From an uncultured Clostridia bacterium (GTDB lineage Bacteria > Bacillota > Clostridia > TANB77 > CAG-508): DNA of 49,585 nt. The notes under the pieces were generated by a model. The model saw only the letters and a list, made by a program, of their open reading frames with translations, had not been told where the DNA came from and searched no databases. The stretch's first letter is position 1, and each line of letters starts with the position of its first letter. Where the stretch lies: positions 1 to 49,585 of the forward strand of contig CAKOPZ010000008.1 in the NCBI GenBank assembly GCA_934101145.1. Reading direction: 5' to 3'. Of the stretch, positions 42,163 to 49,585 are shown piece after piece. The translations under genes and the position numbers were made by a program.

Positions 42163-43395
42163 TTACTTTATATAAAGTGTGGACCTACAGCCATATCTAC
42201 CGCTACTGGTCGGATAGCCGTAGAAGTTACGATTCCTAGCTGGAATAGAAGCTGTGTCGTAGTAACTACCTCCACGGAAAACACGATAACTCGTACTGAC
42301 GGCCTCAATTGTCCAATCATATACATTTCCTGCCATATCATATATGTTATTTACTGCATAGGCACTATTTGAGCCTGTTGCTATTGGTGACGATGTACCA
42401 TAATTTCCCTTTCCTGCTGAATTTATTGGAAAATTTGCTACCTCTGAATTTGTACTTGTCTGCATCCATCTTAATGTAGCATCCCACTGACATCCCCACA
42501 ACATACTTGTTGCCACATTATCATTTGCCTTTATTGTTTTACACATCTTATACATTGTATACCATGTCTGATTATTTATATCAGAATTATTCTTTTGTAC
42601 AACTGCCTTTGTACTATTACTTAAATTTCCTGTTTCATATCTACCAATATAAAACCCTCCATATGTTTTTGCGCTTTTTATCATCTCATTAAACTCATTT
42701 TGCAATTGTGTCTTAAATGTACTTGCCGTTGCTGTACTTGACATCCCTGCTTGTTGTAAATTAGTACTTACTGCATCATACTGTGTTCCACTTGTACTAT
42801 CTGAACCTTCACTTGCTTTTGTTACTACATCTGGCTCTCTATATCCACTATTTTTTGTTGTTGAATATGTTTTTTTACTAGATGTTGTTCCACTAAAGCT
42901 CCACAACTGTCCTGCATTATTTGCTTCATCATATATATCTGATATATTTCCTACTGGCACCCATACAAATTCATTTATTCCTTCTGTTTTGTTTCCATCA
43001 TTTCCTTCTTTTATTACAAATCCACTTGATACACTCTTTTCTCCTGCTACTGTTGATGCTGTATATCCTTTTGGTACTGGCACAACTATGTTGTCCTCAC
43101 TTTTTACTGGATTTACTTTGTCTCCATTCCATCCATCTGGTAATGTAACTTTTCCATCTCCTCCATTTTTATATCCATCTATATAATCAACCATATTATC
43201 TAAACTGTCTGATTCTCTTTTTCCTGCATTCTCCTGCACCTCTTTTGCTCTTTCAGCTTTTTTTATTATTCCATTATCTCCAAACACTGCATTAATACTT
43301 ACTGTTGCAAGTATTATTAAAACCACAATAGTTACGACCAACGCAATTAGTGTAATTCCTTTGTTTTCTTGTATTCTCTTTTCCTTGTGTTTCAT
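42163..43395 (-). CDS. Pilin-like surface protein with FGE-type C-terminal domain (variable gene C)
   Basis: A 410-aa paralogue of gene A: the same prepilin-like N-terminus (KGITLIALVVTIVVLIILAT...GDNGIIKKAERAK), the same FGE scaffold (NEFVWVPVGNISD, GGFYIGRYETG, GCQWDATLRWM, NIYDMAGNVYDWTIE, FRGGSYY, CRSTLYIK). Upstream of the last ~45 codons the two proteins are very similar; over those codons they differ at most positions. That patch (about 42170-42305) is rich in NNC codons (GTC, TTC, TAC, GAC, AAC, GGC, ACC) quite unlike the AT-rich rest, as expected where AAC codons in a template repeat were adenine-mutagenised. It carries its own promoter, repeats and small partner gene. Confidence 0.8.
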   Translation of the reverse strand: MKHKEKRIQENKGITLIALVVTIVVLIILATVSINAVFGDNGIIKKAERAKEVQENAGKRESDSLDNMVDYIDGYKNGGDGKVTLPDGWNGDKVNPVKSEDNIVVPVPKGYTASTVAGEKSVSSGFVIKEGNDGNKTEGINEFVWVPVGNISDIYDEANNAGQLWSFSGTTSSKKTYSTTKNSGYREPDVVTKASEGSDSTSGTQYDAVSTNLQQAGMSSTATASTFKTQLQNEFNEMIKSAKTYGGFYIGRYETGNLSNSTKAVVQKNNSDINNQTWYTMYKMCKTIKANDNVATSMLWGCQWDATLRWMQTSTNSEVANFPINSAGKGNYGTSSPIATGSNSAYAVNNIYDMAGNVYDWTIEAVSTSYRVFRGGSYYDTASIPARNRNFYGYPTSSGRYGCRSTLYIK

Positions 43396-43424
43396 ATATT
43401 TTATCTCCTTTTCTATTTTTAATT

Positions 43425-43453
43425 ATTGTACACAATATTTTATGCGTAATCAA
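43425..43453 (-). promoter_or_regulatory. Promoter of variable gene C
   Basis: TTGATT-N17-TACAAT on the minus strand, about 30 bases before the ATG at 43395. Same position and spacer as genes A and B. Confidence 0.65.
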
Positions 43454-43467
43454 TATCTTTTCTTATT

Positions 43468-43486
43468 TGTAATATAAATGTAATAT
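43468..43486 (-). promoter_or_regulatory. Two TGTAATAT repeats at 11-bp spacing upstream of gene C
   Basis: Cores begin at 43468 and 43479, exactly 11 bases apart, 15 bases upstream of the -35, as at genes A and B. Confidence 0.5.
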
Positions 43487-43617
43487 TTATTAATATAATT
43501 CACATTTTATATAACTTCTAATCATTTATATTGCTTTTTTCTATGTAACAAAATCCTTCTTTACTATTCCTCTGCTCCCTCCTTTTTTAGCACACAAAAA
43601 GACAGAAATAAACTATC

Positions 43618-43758
43618 TTATGCAATAGCTTCATATCTGTCTTTTTCTCTATCACAAATAGAGGCAATATTGCCTCTATTTTCTTCTATATTTATTTTAC
43701 TAAACTGTGACTCTCTCTCTCTCTCTCTTACAGCCCCAACGGTTTCATACTTTAACAT
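43618..43758 (-). CDS. Small island gene, copy 3 (46 aa) with an in-frame (AG)9 tract
   Basis: A 46-aa frame: MLKYETVGAVRERERESQFS, then KINIEENRGNIASICDREKD and RYEAIA. The run RERERE is encoded by nine AG units (CT on plus, about 43711-43728). Copies 1 and 2 have short TA/AC dinucleotides at the same place. The middle segment KEIEEELVGKVKKPIYK is missing relative to copy 2. AAAGGAG precedes the ATG. A hairpin with left arm AAAAAGACAG inside the coding end and right arm CTGTCTTTTT after the stop serves as terminator. It has its own promoter (43797-43826). The function is unknown. Confidence 0.55.
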   Translation of the reverse strand: MLKYETVGAVRERERESQFSKINIEENRGNIASICDREKDRYEAIA

Positions 43759-43796
43759 TTCTTTTGTGCACTCCTTTGTTTAATTTTTACTTTTTC

Positions 43797-43826
43797 ATTC
43801 TATCATTTGATATATACTAATTGCAA
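43797..43826 (-). promoter_or_regulatory. Promoter of small gene copy 3
   Basis: TTGCAA-N18-TAGAAT on the minus strand, matching the layout before copy 2. Confidence 0.5.
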
Positions 43827-43918
43827 TACCTTTATTAAATTTTTTATTTCTTTTTCACGCTTTTTTACAACAATATAGCGAAATAAAAATAAATATTTTA
43901 TTAAAATTTAATATCTAA

Positions 43919-43947
43919 TAGACTTTTAATAAATATTTAGATATAAT
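43919..43947 (+). promoter_or_regulatory. Promoter of the unknown gene at 43971
   Basis: TAGACT-N17-TATAAT on the plus strand, perfect -10, about 24 bases before the ATG. Confidence 0.55.
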
Positions 43948-43970
43948 ATATTTTATTAAGAGGTGATTCA

Positions 43971-44900
43971 ATGGATACATTAAATGATAATATTGAAAAA
44001 AATAGGATTTTGACTACTTTTTCAAATACAATAAATGCAAGTGTAACAATTTTAAAAAAGCAAAAAAGTGAAATATTACAATACATATTAAAAATATCTG
44101 ACTATCCCTCAGATGTTTCATTTGCTGATTATTCGTCTCAACTTGTAGATTTTCTAAATATGCTAAAAGAAAAAAATAATAAAATTGATAAATGTATTTC
44201 TAATGCTAATGATTATATTCATAACTTAAATATTATAAAAGCTTCCAATGAGATTGTGGCTTTAGATATATTTTTTAAAGATTTTAATGAGATTTCAAGT
44301 AATATATCTACTTGCATTATCAATGTTGAAGATTTTTTTATTAATGCTATAAATTATACCAAATTAGATTTTCAAAAGGATTGCTCTACTACCAATATAA
44401 TTACTACCCAGTGTTCTGACTCAGATAATACAAATAAAAATCTAATACCAAGTTTACCAAATTCTAATATACCTGATAATTTACTAGAAAATACTCTTAT
44501 AATTTCTGAAATGCAAGGAAAAGTAATATTACCTTTCACTTTAGATAATCTAGAATCCATCTTGTCTGAAAATAAATTAAAATATAAGAATATAAATGAA
44601 GTAATTGAAAATGAATTTACAATTCCATACTCAAATTTTAAAAATCCTAGTTTTTCACGATTTAAAGAAGCTTTTCGTCTTGTAAAAAACAAAGAACAAA
44701 AATCTATTAAAGAAGCCTTTGATTTAGGAATGGAATTACTATTCAATTATAATTTACATCCAGCAATAATTTCTGCCTGTAAAAATATTGACGAACTTGA
44801 TATTTACTTAGACTATTTGGAAAATAATGAAACAGATAAATTTAATTGTTTTAATATAAAATTTGAAATAGCACCATCTAAATTTATAAGTAAAAAATAG
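43971..44900 (+). CDS. Hypothetical protein
   Basis: A 309-aa cytoplasmic protein I do not recognise, with an AGAGGTG ribosome binding site. Residues 1-125 are predicted helical (MDTLNDNIEKNRILTTFSNT...). A Ser/Thr/Asn-rich linker (~140-170) follows, then a compact C-terminal part (ISEMQGKVILPFTLDNLESI ... FSRFKEAFRLVKNKEQKSIKEAFDLGMELL). There is no signal or membrane helix. It is convergent with the FxLYD-type gene and unlinked to neighbours by orientation. A weak hairpin GAAACG/CGTTTC follows the stop. Confidence 0.7.
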   Translation: MDTLNDNIEKNRILTTFSNTINASVTILKKQKSEILQYILKISDYPSDVSFADYSSQLVDFLNMLKEKNNKIDKCISNANDYIHNLNIIKASNEIVALDIFFKDFNEISSNISTCIINVEDFFINAINYTKLDFQKDCSTTNIITTQCSDSDNTNKNLIPSLPNSNIPDNLLENTLIISEMQGKVILPFTLDNLESILSENKLKYKNINEVIENEFTIPYSNFKNPSFSRFKEAFRLVKNKEQKSIKEAFDLGMELLFNYNLHPAIISACKNIDELDIYLDYLENNETDKFNCFNIKFEIAPSKFISKK

Positions 44901-44988
44901 AAACGAAAGATATTTTTTCTTCCGTTTCTATTCACTTTGTAAAAATTTATAGTAGGTTATACTACCATATAAAATTTTTAGTATATTT

Positions 44989-45498
44989 TTATTTAGAAAA
45001 TTCTATATTATATGTAGTTATAAAATTCCCTGACATAGAAATATTTAATCTACCTGTTTCTCCAATCTTTAATGCTCTTATAACCCCTTTAACTTTACAA
45101 ATTTCTTTTTCTTTTTTATCTTTAAGTTTTGCTGTTATTGTTGTAATTGGTGTTTCAACATTAGAATTATTAGTTACATTCGCAGTTAAACTCGTTATTC
45201 CTGAATTATATATCAATTGAATATTTGTAATTGTCAGATTGTCAAGCATCTTATCTGAATTTATAAGTGCACTTGTATTCAGTTTTATCCCATCTTCGGT
45301 TTCTTTAACATACTCACTTATAGAAGTATCATATAGTGATATTCCTTCATTATCTTCTTTTGAATTATCATTTAATTTATCTTTTTTCTTATTAATTTTT
45401 ACTGTCAAAACTAGAACTATACAAATTATTATAATAATTCCAGGAATAATAAATTTCAATTTATGTTGTTTTTTAATATTTTTCCTTTTTAACCTCAA
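44989..45498 (-). CDS. Membrane-anchored protein with an FxLYD-like beta domain
   Basis: About 169 aa. A Lys/Arg-rich start is followed by one membrane helix (FIIPGIIIIICIVLVLTVKI), a charged linker, and a C-terminal domain (ITNIQLIYNSGITSLTANVT ... ALKIGETGRLNIS) with the layout of the FxLYD/immunoglobulin-like domains of Bacillota surface proteins. I prefer the TTG at 45498, six bases after GAGGTGG, over the GTG at 45507. It starts about 30 bases after the stop of the giant FGE protein and is probably cotranscribed with it. Confidence 0.6.
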   Translation of the reverse strand: MRLKRKNIKKQHKLKFIIPGIIIIICIVLVLTVKINKKKDKLNDNSKEDNEGISLYDTSISEYVKETEDGIKLNTSALINSDKMLDNLTITNIQLIYNSGITSLTANVTNNSNVETPITTITAKLKDKKEKEICKVKGVIRALKIGETGRLNISMSGNFITTYNIEFSK

Positions 45499-45526
45499 TT
45501 TCTCCACCTCACTATCAGCAATATTT

Positions 45527-48500
45527 TTATTTCAAATAAAGCGTAAATCTCGTACCTATTATACCTGACGCACTTGTCGTTCCAATACTACTACGATCAC
45601 TTGATATAGTATTTCCATTTATTCCATAAGTACCTCCACGATATACTCTAAAGGCCGTATTGTTTGCTTCTTGCGTCATGTCCCTAACATTTGCACTTGT
45701 ATCAAAAATATTGTTTATATAATCACTTCCATATTTTCCAGTTGTAGCTACAGCACCTTCATGATTGCCAATTACTTTAAAAATCTTACTTGAGTCACTT
45801 CCTGTAAGCATCCAATTAAGCATTGCATCCCATTGACTTCCAAAAATCATTGTTGAAGCAACATCATTGCTATCATAATATGGATTACTACTATTTATGC
45901 CACTTTCTTGGTCATAATACATATTATACCAATTAGCTGTCATTACTTTTTTTCCTCTAGTAGATTGTATTATTCCTTTATTTGGTGTTGATGTTTCATA
46001 TCTTGCTACCCAAAATCCACCATACTCATTTACTGATTTTGCCATCTCACTGTACTTTTCATTCATATATTTTCCAAATTCATTTACAGAATTAAAATGT
46101 AATATTTTATTATAGTAAGCCTCAGAAGCATCATATGATGTTCCACTATTTATATATTTCCATCCCAATTGTGTCCAACTATTAGTAATTAAACTTACTT
46201 CTCTATTACCTTTAGAAATTCCTAATACATTTTTTGTAGATTGTACATAAGAACCTGTTTTATAATTTATCGAGTAATTGTATAATATTCCTTCATAGTA
46301 ATTTGAATCTGTCGTAGCATAATTTCCTTGTTTTCTTGCCATCGGTTTATAGGTATTATCACTTGTTGAGCTATTTGCTAATTCATTAGCTCTATTCTCA
46401 TCATATATAGCATCTTTTACAGGAACCCAGACAAATTCATCTCCATCTTCTATAGTATTTCCTTTATTATCTTTTATTCTTTTTATAACTAAGCCATTTT
46501 TAACTTCGTTATGCAAATCATTTATTGCAAATCCAGCTGGTATTGTCGCGCTTTCTTCATTTACATCAGTAATTTTTGTTTTTGTCTCATAAATTTTAGA
46601 ATAATCTTCTAATTTCATTATATTAAAACTATATATTGAGGTTCCTAAATCTGTTATATTTTCATTTCCATCTGCATCTATTGTCTTTTCTTCTATATTT
46701 AAAACATTCTTACCATCTGTCACTCTAGCATATACGATATCTCCCACTGATAATCCATCAATTTGCACACCAGTTTGAGGATTTTTTAAATTAGTTTTTA
46801 GCCAATTTCCATTTTCATTATAATTTGCTCCATTTTTTCCTATTTGGTATTCTATATAATAAGTATCTATTTCTTTAAAAGATTCATCAAAATCCACATA
46901 TATTGTTCCATTTCCGTCTTTTCCATATATTGCATCAATAAAGACTTCTGATTTATCTATTTTATATTGTGTAGTTGTTGCTGTTCCCAAATCAATTTGT
47001 GCTGTTTTTCCACTATGATCATATACTGTAACTTTCATATCATATGTTGTACCTTGGTCTAATTCTTTATAAGTGTAGGTATTTCCAAAATTTGTGTAAT
47101 CCTTATAATTAATATAATTTCCATTTTCGTCTGTAGTTCCACTTATACTATATACATATTTTGCTATTCCAGAACCTGATGTACCATTTGTATTTTCAGG
47201 ATCATATGCTGTAACTTTTACATTAATACTATTAGATTTTACATATGGCTTAGCATATGTTTTATTTCCTTCTTTATCTATTCCTTCTTCTCTTTTGGCC
47301 AAATATGGATTAGTATCATCTTCTTCGTCTACAATATAGAGAGTAGTTCTTGTTCCATATTGTCCACTAGCAGTTCCTGCATCTTGATTAGTATATTTAA
47401 CCGCATTATTATTTTGACCGTAATATCCTCCTCTAACTATTTTAGAATTATTTGAATAAACTCCCATACAAGTTTCTCCAACATTCCCTGCTAAGTCAAA
47501 TATATTATTTATAATATCATTTTTTGTTTTTCCAGTATTAGCGATCTCTTTATGATATCCAAATTTTGTGTCTACTAATAAATTACTATTTTTTCCTCTA
47601 TTTATCCAATTTAATACTGCACTATATTGTGAATTCCATATCATATTAGATACTACGCTTTTTGAATTATAGTATGGATTTGATTGATATCTATTACCAT
47701 CAAGATAGTAATTCATATAATACCAAGTAGTATTTGAGTATGGTTTTTTATCTGAAACTGAATTAACAACTATTCCTGTTTTATCTGTACCTGTTATACT
47801 TGCTTCATATCTTGCTATATAAAATCCACCATATTTATCTACTGAATTTATCATATTATAATATTCTTCATTTATATATTTTCCAAATTCTTCTGCTGAA
47901 CTATATCCTGCTGCTACTTTATAGAACATTTTACTTGTATCTCTATTTCCAGTTTTAATTATTGTATTTTCTATATCCCAAGTATAAATATTAGATCCAT
48001 TAACATTAATCGTTACTAGAGATGGTTCTCTATAAACATTTGCACCTATTTTGCAGTTTAAATTATATGAAAATATGCCTTTATCTGATATTGCATAATA
48101 GATTCCCTCATAATATTTGCTATTATTTCCACTTTGATTCATAGCCATTGGTGTATATTTTTCTGTTATACTTGTAGAGGTATTTTTTATTGCATTTTCT
48201 ACTGGAACCCATACAAATTGATTTTTATTTTCATCTTGTATCACTAATCCTTTTTCTATGGTATTTGTCCAACCAGAAACTCCAACACTAAAACCCGCCG
48301 GAATAAATGCAGTTTCTCCATTTGAATCTGTATATTTAGTTGTTTTTAAATATTGTTTCGAAAATTCTTCTGAATATCCATCTAAGTAAAATACTGAATA
48401 ATCACCTTGTTCATTACCATTACTATCAGCAAGTTTGGCAAGTATTATATTAGTATCAGATAAATCACTAATTACATTTCCTATATTCCAAGTAGCTGAA

Positions 48501-49585
48501 TCAAAATTAGTTGTATTATCTAATTCTTTTTCGCTTTCTAGCACTTTATATTTAATTTTGAATCCTGCATTTTCATAATTTTCTCCCATTGCAAGTATAG
48601 CCACACAATTAGGATTTGTTCCATAAAAACTCCTAATATATAAATCATCATTTGAAATATTCATAGATTTTGTATTTACAGTTTTTATAATATAATCACT
48701 TTTATTTCCAACCTCATCTGATACTTTAACTCTTATATAATATTGTCTTGATTGTCGTAAATTTTCAAAAGTATAAGTATCTGTATTAGTATTTATTTCT
48801 TTTTCCCATGTAGTGCCATCTCCTGCTGATGAAATTGAATAATAATATTGTCCAATATTAGATTCATCTTTTACATTTGTTACATTAACCGTTATACTAT
48901 TTACACCTGTTGTAAATTCTACGTCAAATGTTGGAGGTGTCATATCAGTAGAGTCTAATAAGTATAATGCCATTCTTGAACCATATGATTCTGCCGTATC
49001 TGTTGGAATTTTTTCTGTTTTTGTAGCTGCCGAGTTTCCAGTAACATTAGAGAAATATGCTCCTCCTCTAGCCAATCTTTGCGATGTATTTTTTGACTCA
49101 ACCGTTTCTTCACAAACATTTGAAATTAAATCATATATATTACTAATTTTATCATTTTCGTAACTTCCAGACTTAGCAATATTTCCTGTTTTATTTCCAT
49201 ATGATAAATCTGTTGATGTTACTTTTGACTTATCGTTTCCCTGTAATGCAAAGTTTAACATAGCATCATATTGACTTCCTGTTATCATAGAAGATTTTAC
49301 AATCTTTGAACCATAATATACATTTGTGTCATTTAGTCTGTTATCTTGTTCTTTATATGATTCATACCAATTTTTATTATTAGTAACATTTTCTCCTGCT
49401 TTAGAGCCAATTTTCCCTGAAGCAGTTTTAGTAGTTTCATATCTTCCTACTAAAAAGCCTCCATATTTATCAACTGATTTTATCATATTCGTATATTCAG
49501 AGTTTAAGTAACTGCCTAATTCATATGCAGAGTCAAATCCTAAAATATTATTATATTTTAATTTATCAGCATCAAATGACGAACC
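45527..49585 (-). CDS. Giant surface protein with three FGE-type modules, 5' part cut by window edge
   Basis: An open frame of more than 1350 codons that continues past the right edge, so the start and any signal are unseen. Three repeats of an FGE-sulfatase-like module are visible, each with ATIPAGFA or its equivalent, QFVWVPV/EFVWVPV, GGFxxARYE, SQYDA/SQWDAML, NIFDxAGNV or its equivalent, RGGxY and a GTRxTLYxx end (about 49585-48960, 48310-47330, 46560-45530). Modules are joined by fibronectin-III-like segments (YYYSISSAGDGTTWEKEI; AKYVYSISGTTDENG). Its final module lacks the GC-rich, NNC-rich patch of genes A-C, so it may be an undiversified relative. No catalytic FGE cysteine pair was seen. 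Confidence 0.75.
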   Translation of the reverse strand, partial: GSSFDADKLKYNNILGFDSAYELGSYLNSEYTNMIKSVDKYGGFLVGRYETTKTASGKIGSKAGENVTNNKNWYESYKEQDNRLNDTNVYYGSKIVKSSMITGSQYDAMLNFALQGNDKSKVTSTDLSYGNKTGNIAKSGSYENDKISNIYDLISNVCEETVESKNTSQRLARGGAYFSNVTGNSAATKTEKIPTDTAESYGSRMALYLLDSTDMTPPTFDVEFTTGVNSITVNVTNVKDESNIGQYYYSISSAGDGTTWEKEINTNTDTYTFENLRQSRQYYIRVKVSDEVGNKSDYIIKTVNTKSMNISNDDLYIRSFYGTNPNCVAILAMGENYENAGFKIKYKVLESEKELDNTTNFDSATWNIGNVISDLSDTNIILAKLADSNGNEQGDYSVFYLDGYSEEFSKQYLKTTKYTDSNGETAFIPAGFSVGVSGWTNTIEKGLVIQDENKNQFVWVPVENAIKNTSTSITEKYTPMAMNQSGNNSKYYEGIYYAISDKGIFSYNLNCKIGANVYREPSLVTINVNGSNIYTWDIENTIIKTGNRDTSKMFYKVAAGYSSAEEFGKYINEEYYNMINSVDKYGGFYIARYEASITGTDKTGIVVNSVSDKKPYSNTTWYYMNYYLDGNRYQSNPYYNSKSVVSNMIWNSQYSAVLNWINRGKNSNLLVDTKFGYHKEIANTGKTKNDIINNIFDLAGNVGETCMGVYSNNSKIVRGGYYGQNNNAVKYTNQDAGTASGQYGTRTTLYIVDEEDDTNPYLAKREEGIDKEGNKTYAKPYVKSNSINVKVTAYDPENTNGTSGSGIAKYVYSISGTTDENGNYINYKDYTNFGNTYTYKELDQGTTYDMKVTVYDHSGKTAQIDLGTATTTQYKIDKSEVFIDAIYGKDGNGTIYVDFDESFKEIDTYYIEYQIGKNGANYNENGNWLKTNLKNPQTGVQIDGLSVGDIVYARVTDGKNVLNIEEKTIDADGNENITDLGTSIYSFNIMKLEDYSKIYETKTKITDVNEESATIPAGFAINDLHNEVKNGLVIKRIKDNKGNTIEDGDEFVWVPVKDAIYDENRANELANSSTSDNTYKPMARKQGNYATTDSNYYEGILYNYSINYKTGSYVQSTKNVLGISKGNREVSLITNSWTQLGWKYINSGTSYDASEAYYNKILHFNSVNEFGKYMNEKYSEMAKSVNEYGGFWVARYETSTPNKGIIQSTRGKKVMTANWYNMYYDQESGINSSNPYYDSNDVASTMIFGSQWDAMLNWMLTGSDSSKIFKVIGNHEGAVATTGKYGSDYINNIFDTSANVRDMTQEANNTAFRVYRGGTYGINGNTISSDRSSIGTTSASGIIGTRFTLYLK

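Noticed and set aside
43681..43740. The CT-rich tract as a CRISPR or tandem repeat array
   Set aside because: It is a simple nine-unit dinucleotide tract within a small reading frame; no direct repeats with spacers are present anywhere in the window.
45527..45660. A variable patch at the end of the giant FGE protein
   Set aside because: The last codons use ordinary A/T-ending choices and lack the NNC-rich signature, so diversification is not supported here.
16205..49585. A complete diversity-generating retroelement
   Set aside because: No reverse transcriptase, accessory avd-type gene or template repeat is present in the window; only target-like genes are seen.
1..49585. tRNA or rRNA genes
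   Set aside because: I saw no cloverleaf with a GTTCRANNC-type T arm and no rRNA segments in the intergenic regions.

Overview
The window is about 49.6 kb of AT-rich DNA. It carries a typical low-GC Gram-positive (Bacillota, most likely Clostridia) housekeeping set: the start of the S10 ribosomal operon, spoVG, murC, whiA, prmC, 6S RNA, the rimP-nusA-ylxR-ylxQ-infB-rbfA-nrnA-truB operon, mutS2, radA-disA, ftsK, rsmD, divIVA, sepF, miaA and mutL. The organism cannot be named from the sequence. The pilin-like genes built on a KGITLIALV N-terminus are of a kind common in gut Clostridia.

Layout. 1-2.7 kb: rplD (partial), rplC and rpsJ with a 5' leader that contains an attenuator-like hairpin; an odd GC-richer orphan gene; spoVG. 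2.9-5.1 kb: murC and a monofunctional peptidoglycan glycosyltransferase. 5.3-8.5 kb: prmC-whiA-hemW and a 6S RNA. 8.5-16.2 kb: the rimP-to-truB translation operon. 16.2-20.3 kb: accessory island 1, with two pilin-like surface genes whose C-termini look diversified, two copies of a small upstream gene (one broken), and a candidate type I toxin-antitoxin locus. 20.4-33.8 kb: mutS2, then a long minus-strand run ftsK, coiled-coil protein, MBL nuclease, GH15 glucosidase, radA, disA, cyclophilin. 33.9-41.2 kb: rsmD, divIVA, sepF, an HlyD-like protein, miaA, mutL. 41.4-49.6 kb: accessory island 2, with tiny Cys/Gly-rich and basic proteins, a third pilin-like variable gene with its small partner gene, two unknowns, and the 3' part of a giant multi-FGE-domain protein.

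The most striking signal is genetic-code related. Two otherwise intact conserved genes, ylxR and rsmD, are each split by one extra C. In both, the extra C creates an in-frame CGG codon exactly where skipping one nucleotide restores the family alignment as a GGN glycine codon. I scanned all other genes by eye (about 14,000 codons) and found no in-frame CGG except one in the compositionally foreign gene at 1767-2246. This fits +1 ribosomal frameshifting at an unassigned or very rare CGG codon. A paired assembly error remains the main alternative.

Other linked signals are: (i) an accessory surface system of three pilin-like genes with GC-rich, NNC-codon-rich C-terminal patches, like diversity-generating retroelement targets, but with no reverse transcriptase in the window; (ii) a conserved small gene upstream of each of them, carrying a dinucleotide repeat that changes frame between copies; (iii) TGTAAYAT direct repeats at exact 11-bp spacing upstream of those genes and of sepF and rsmD, like an OmpR/PhoP-type operator; (iv) two dispersed palindromic elements whose outer arms differ between loci yet stay complementary within each locus.
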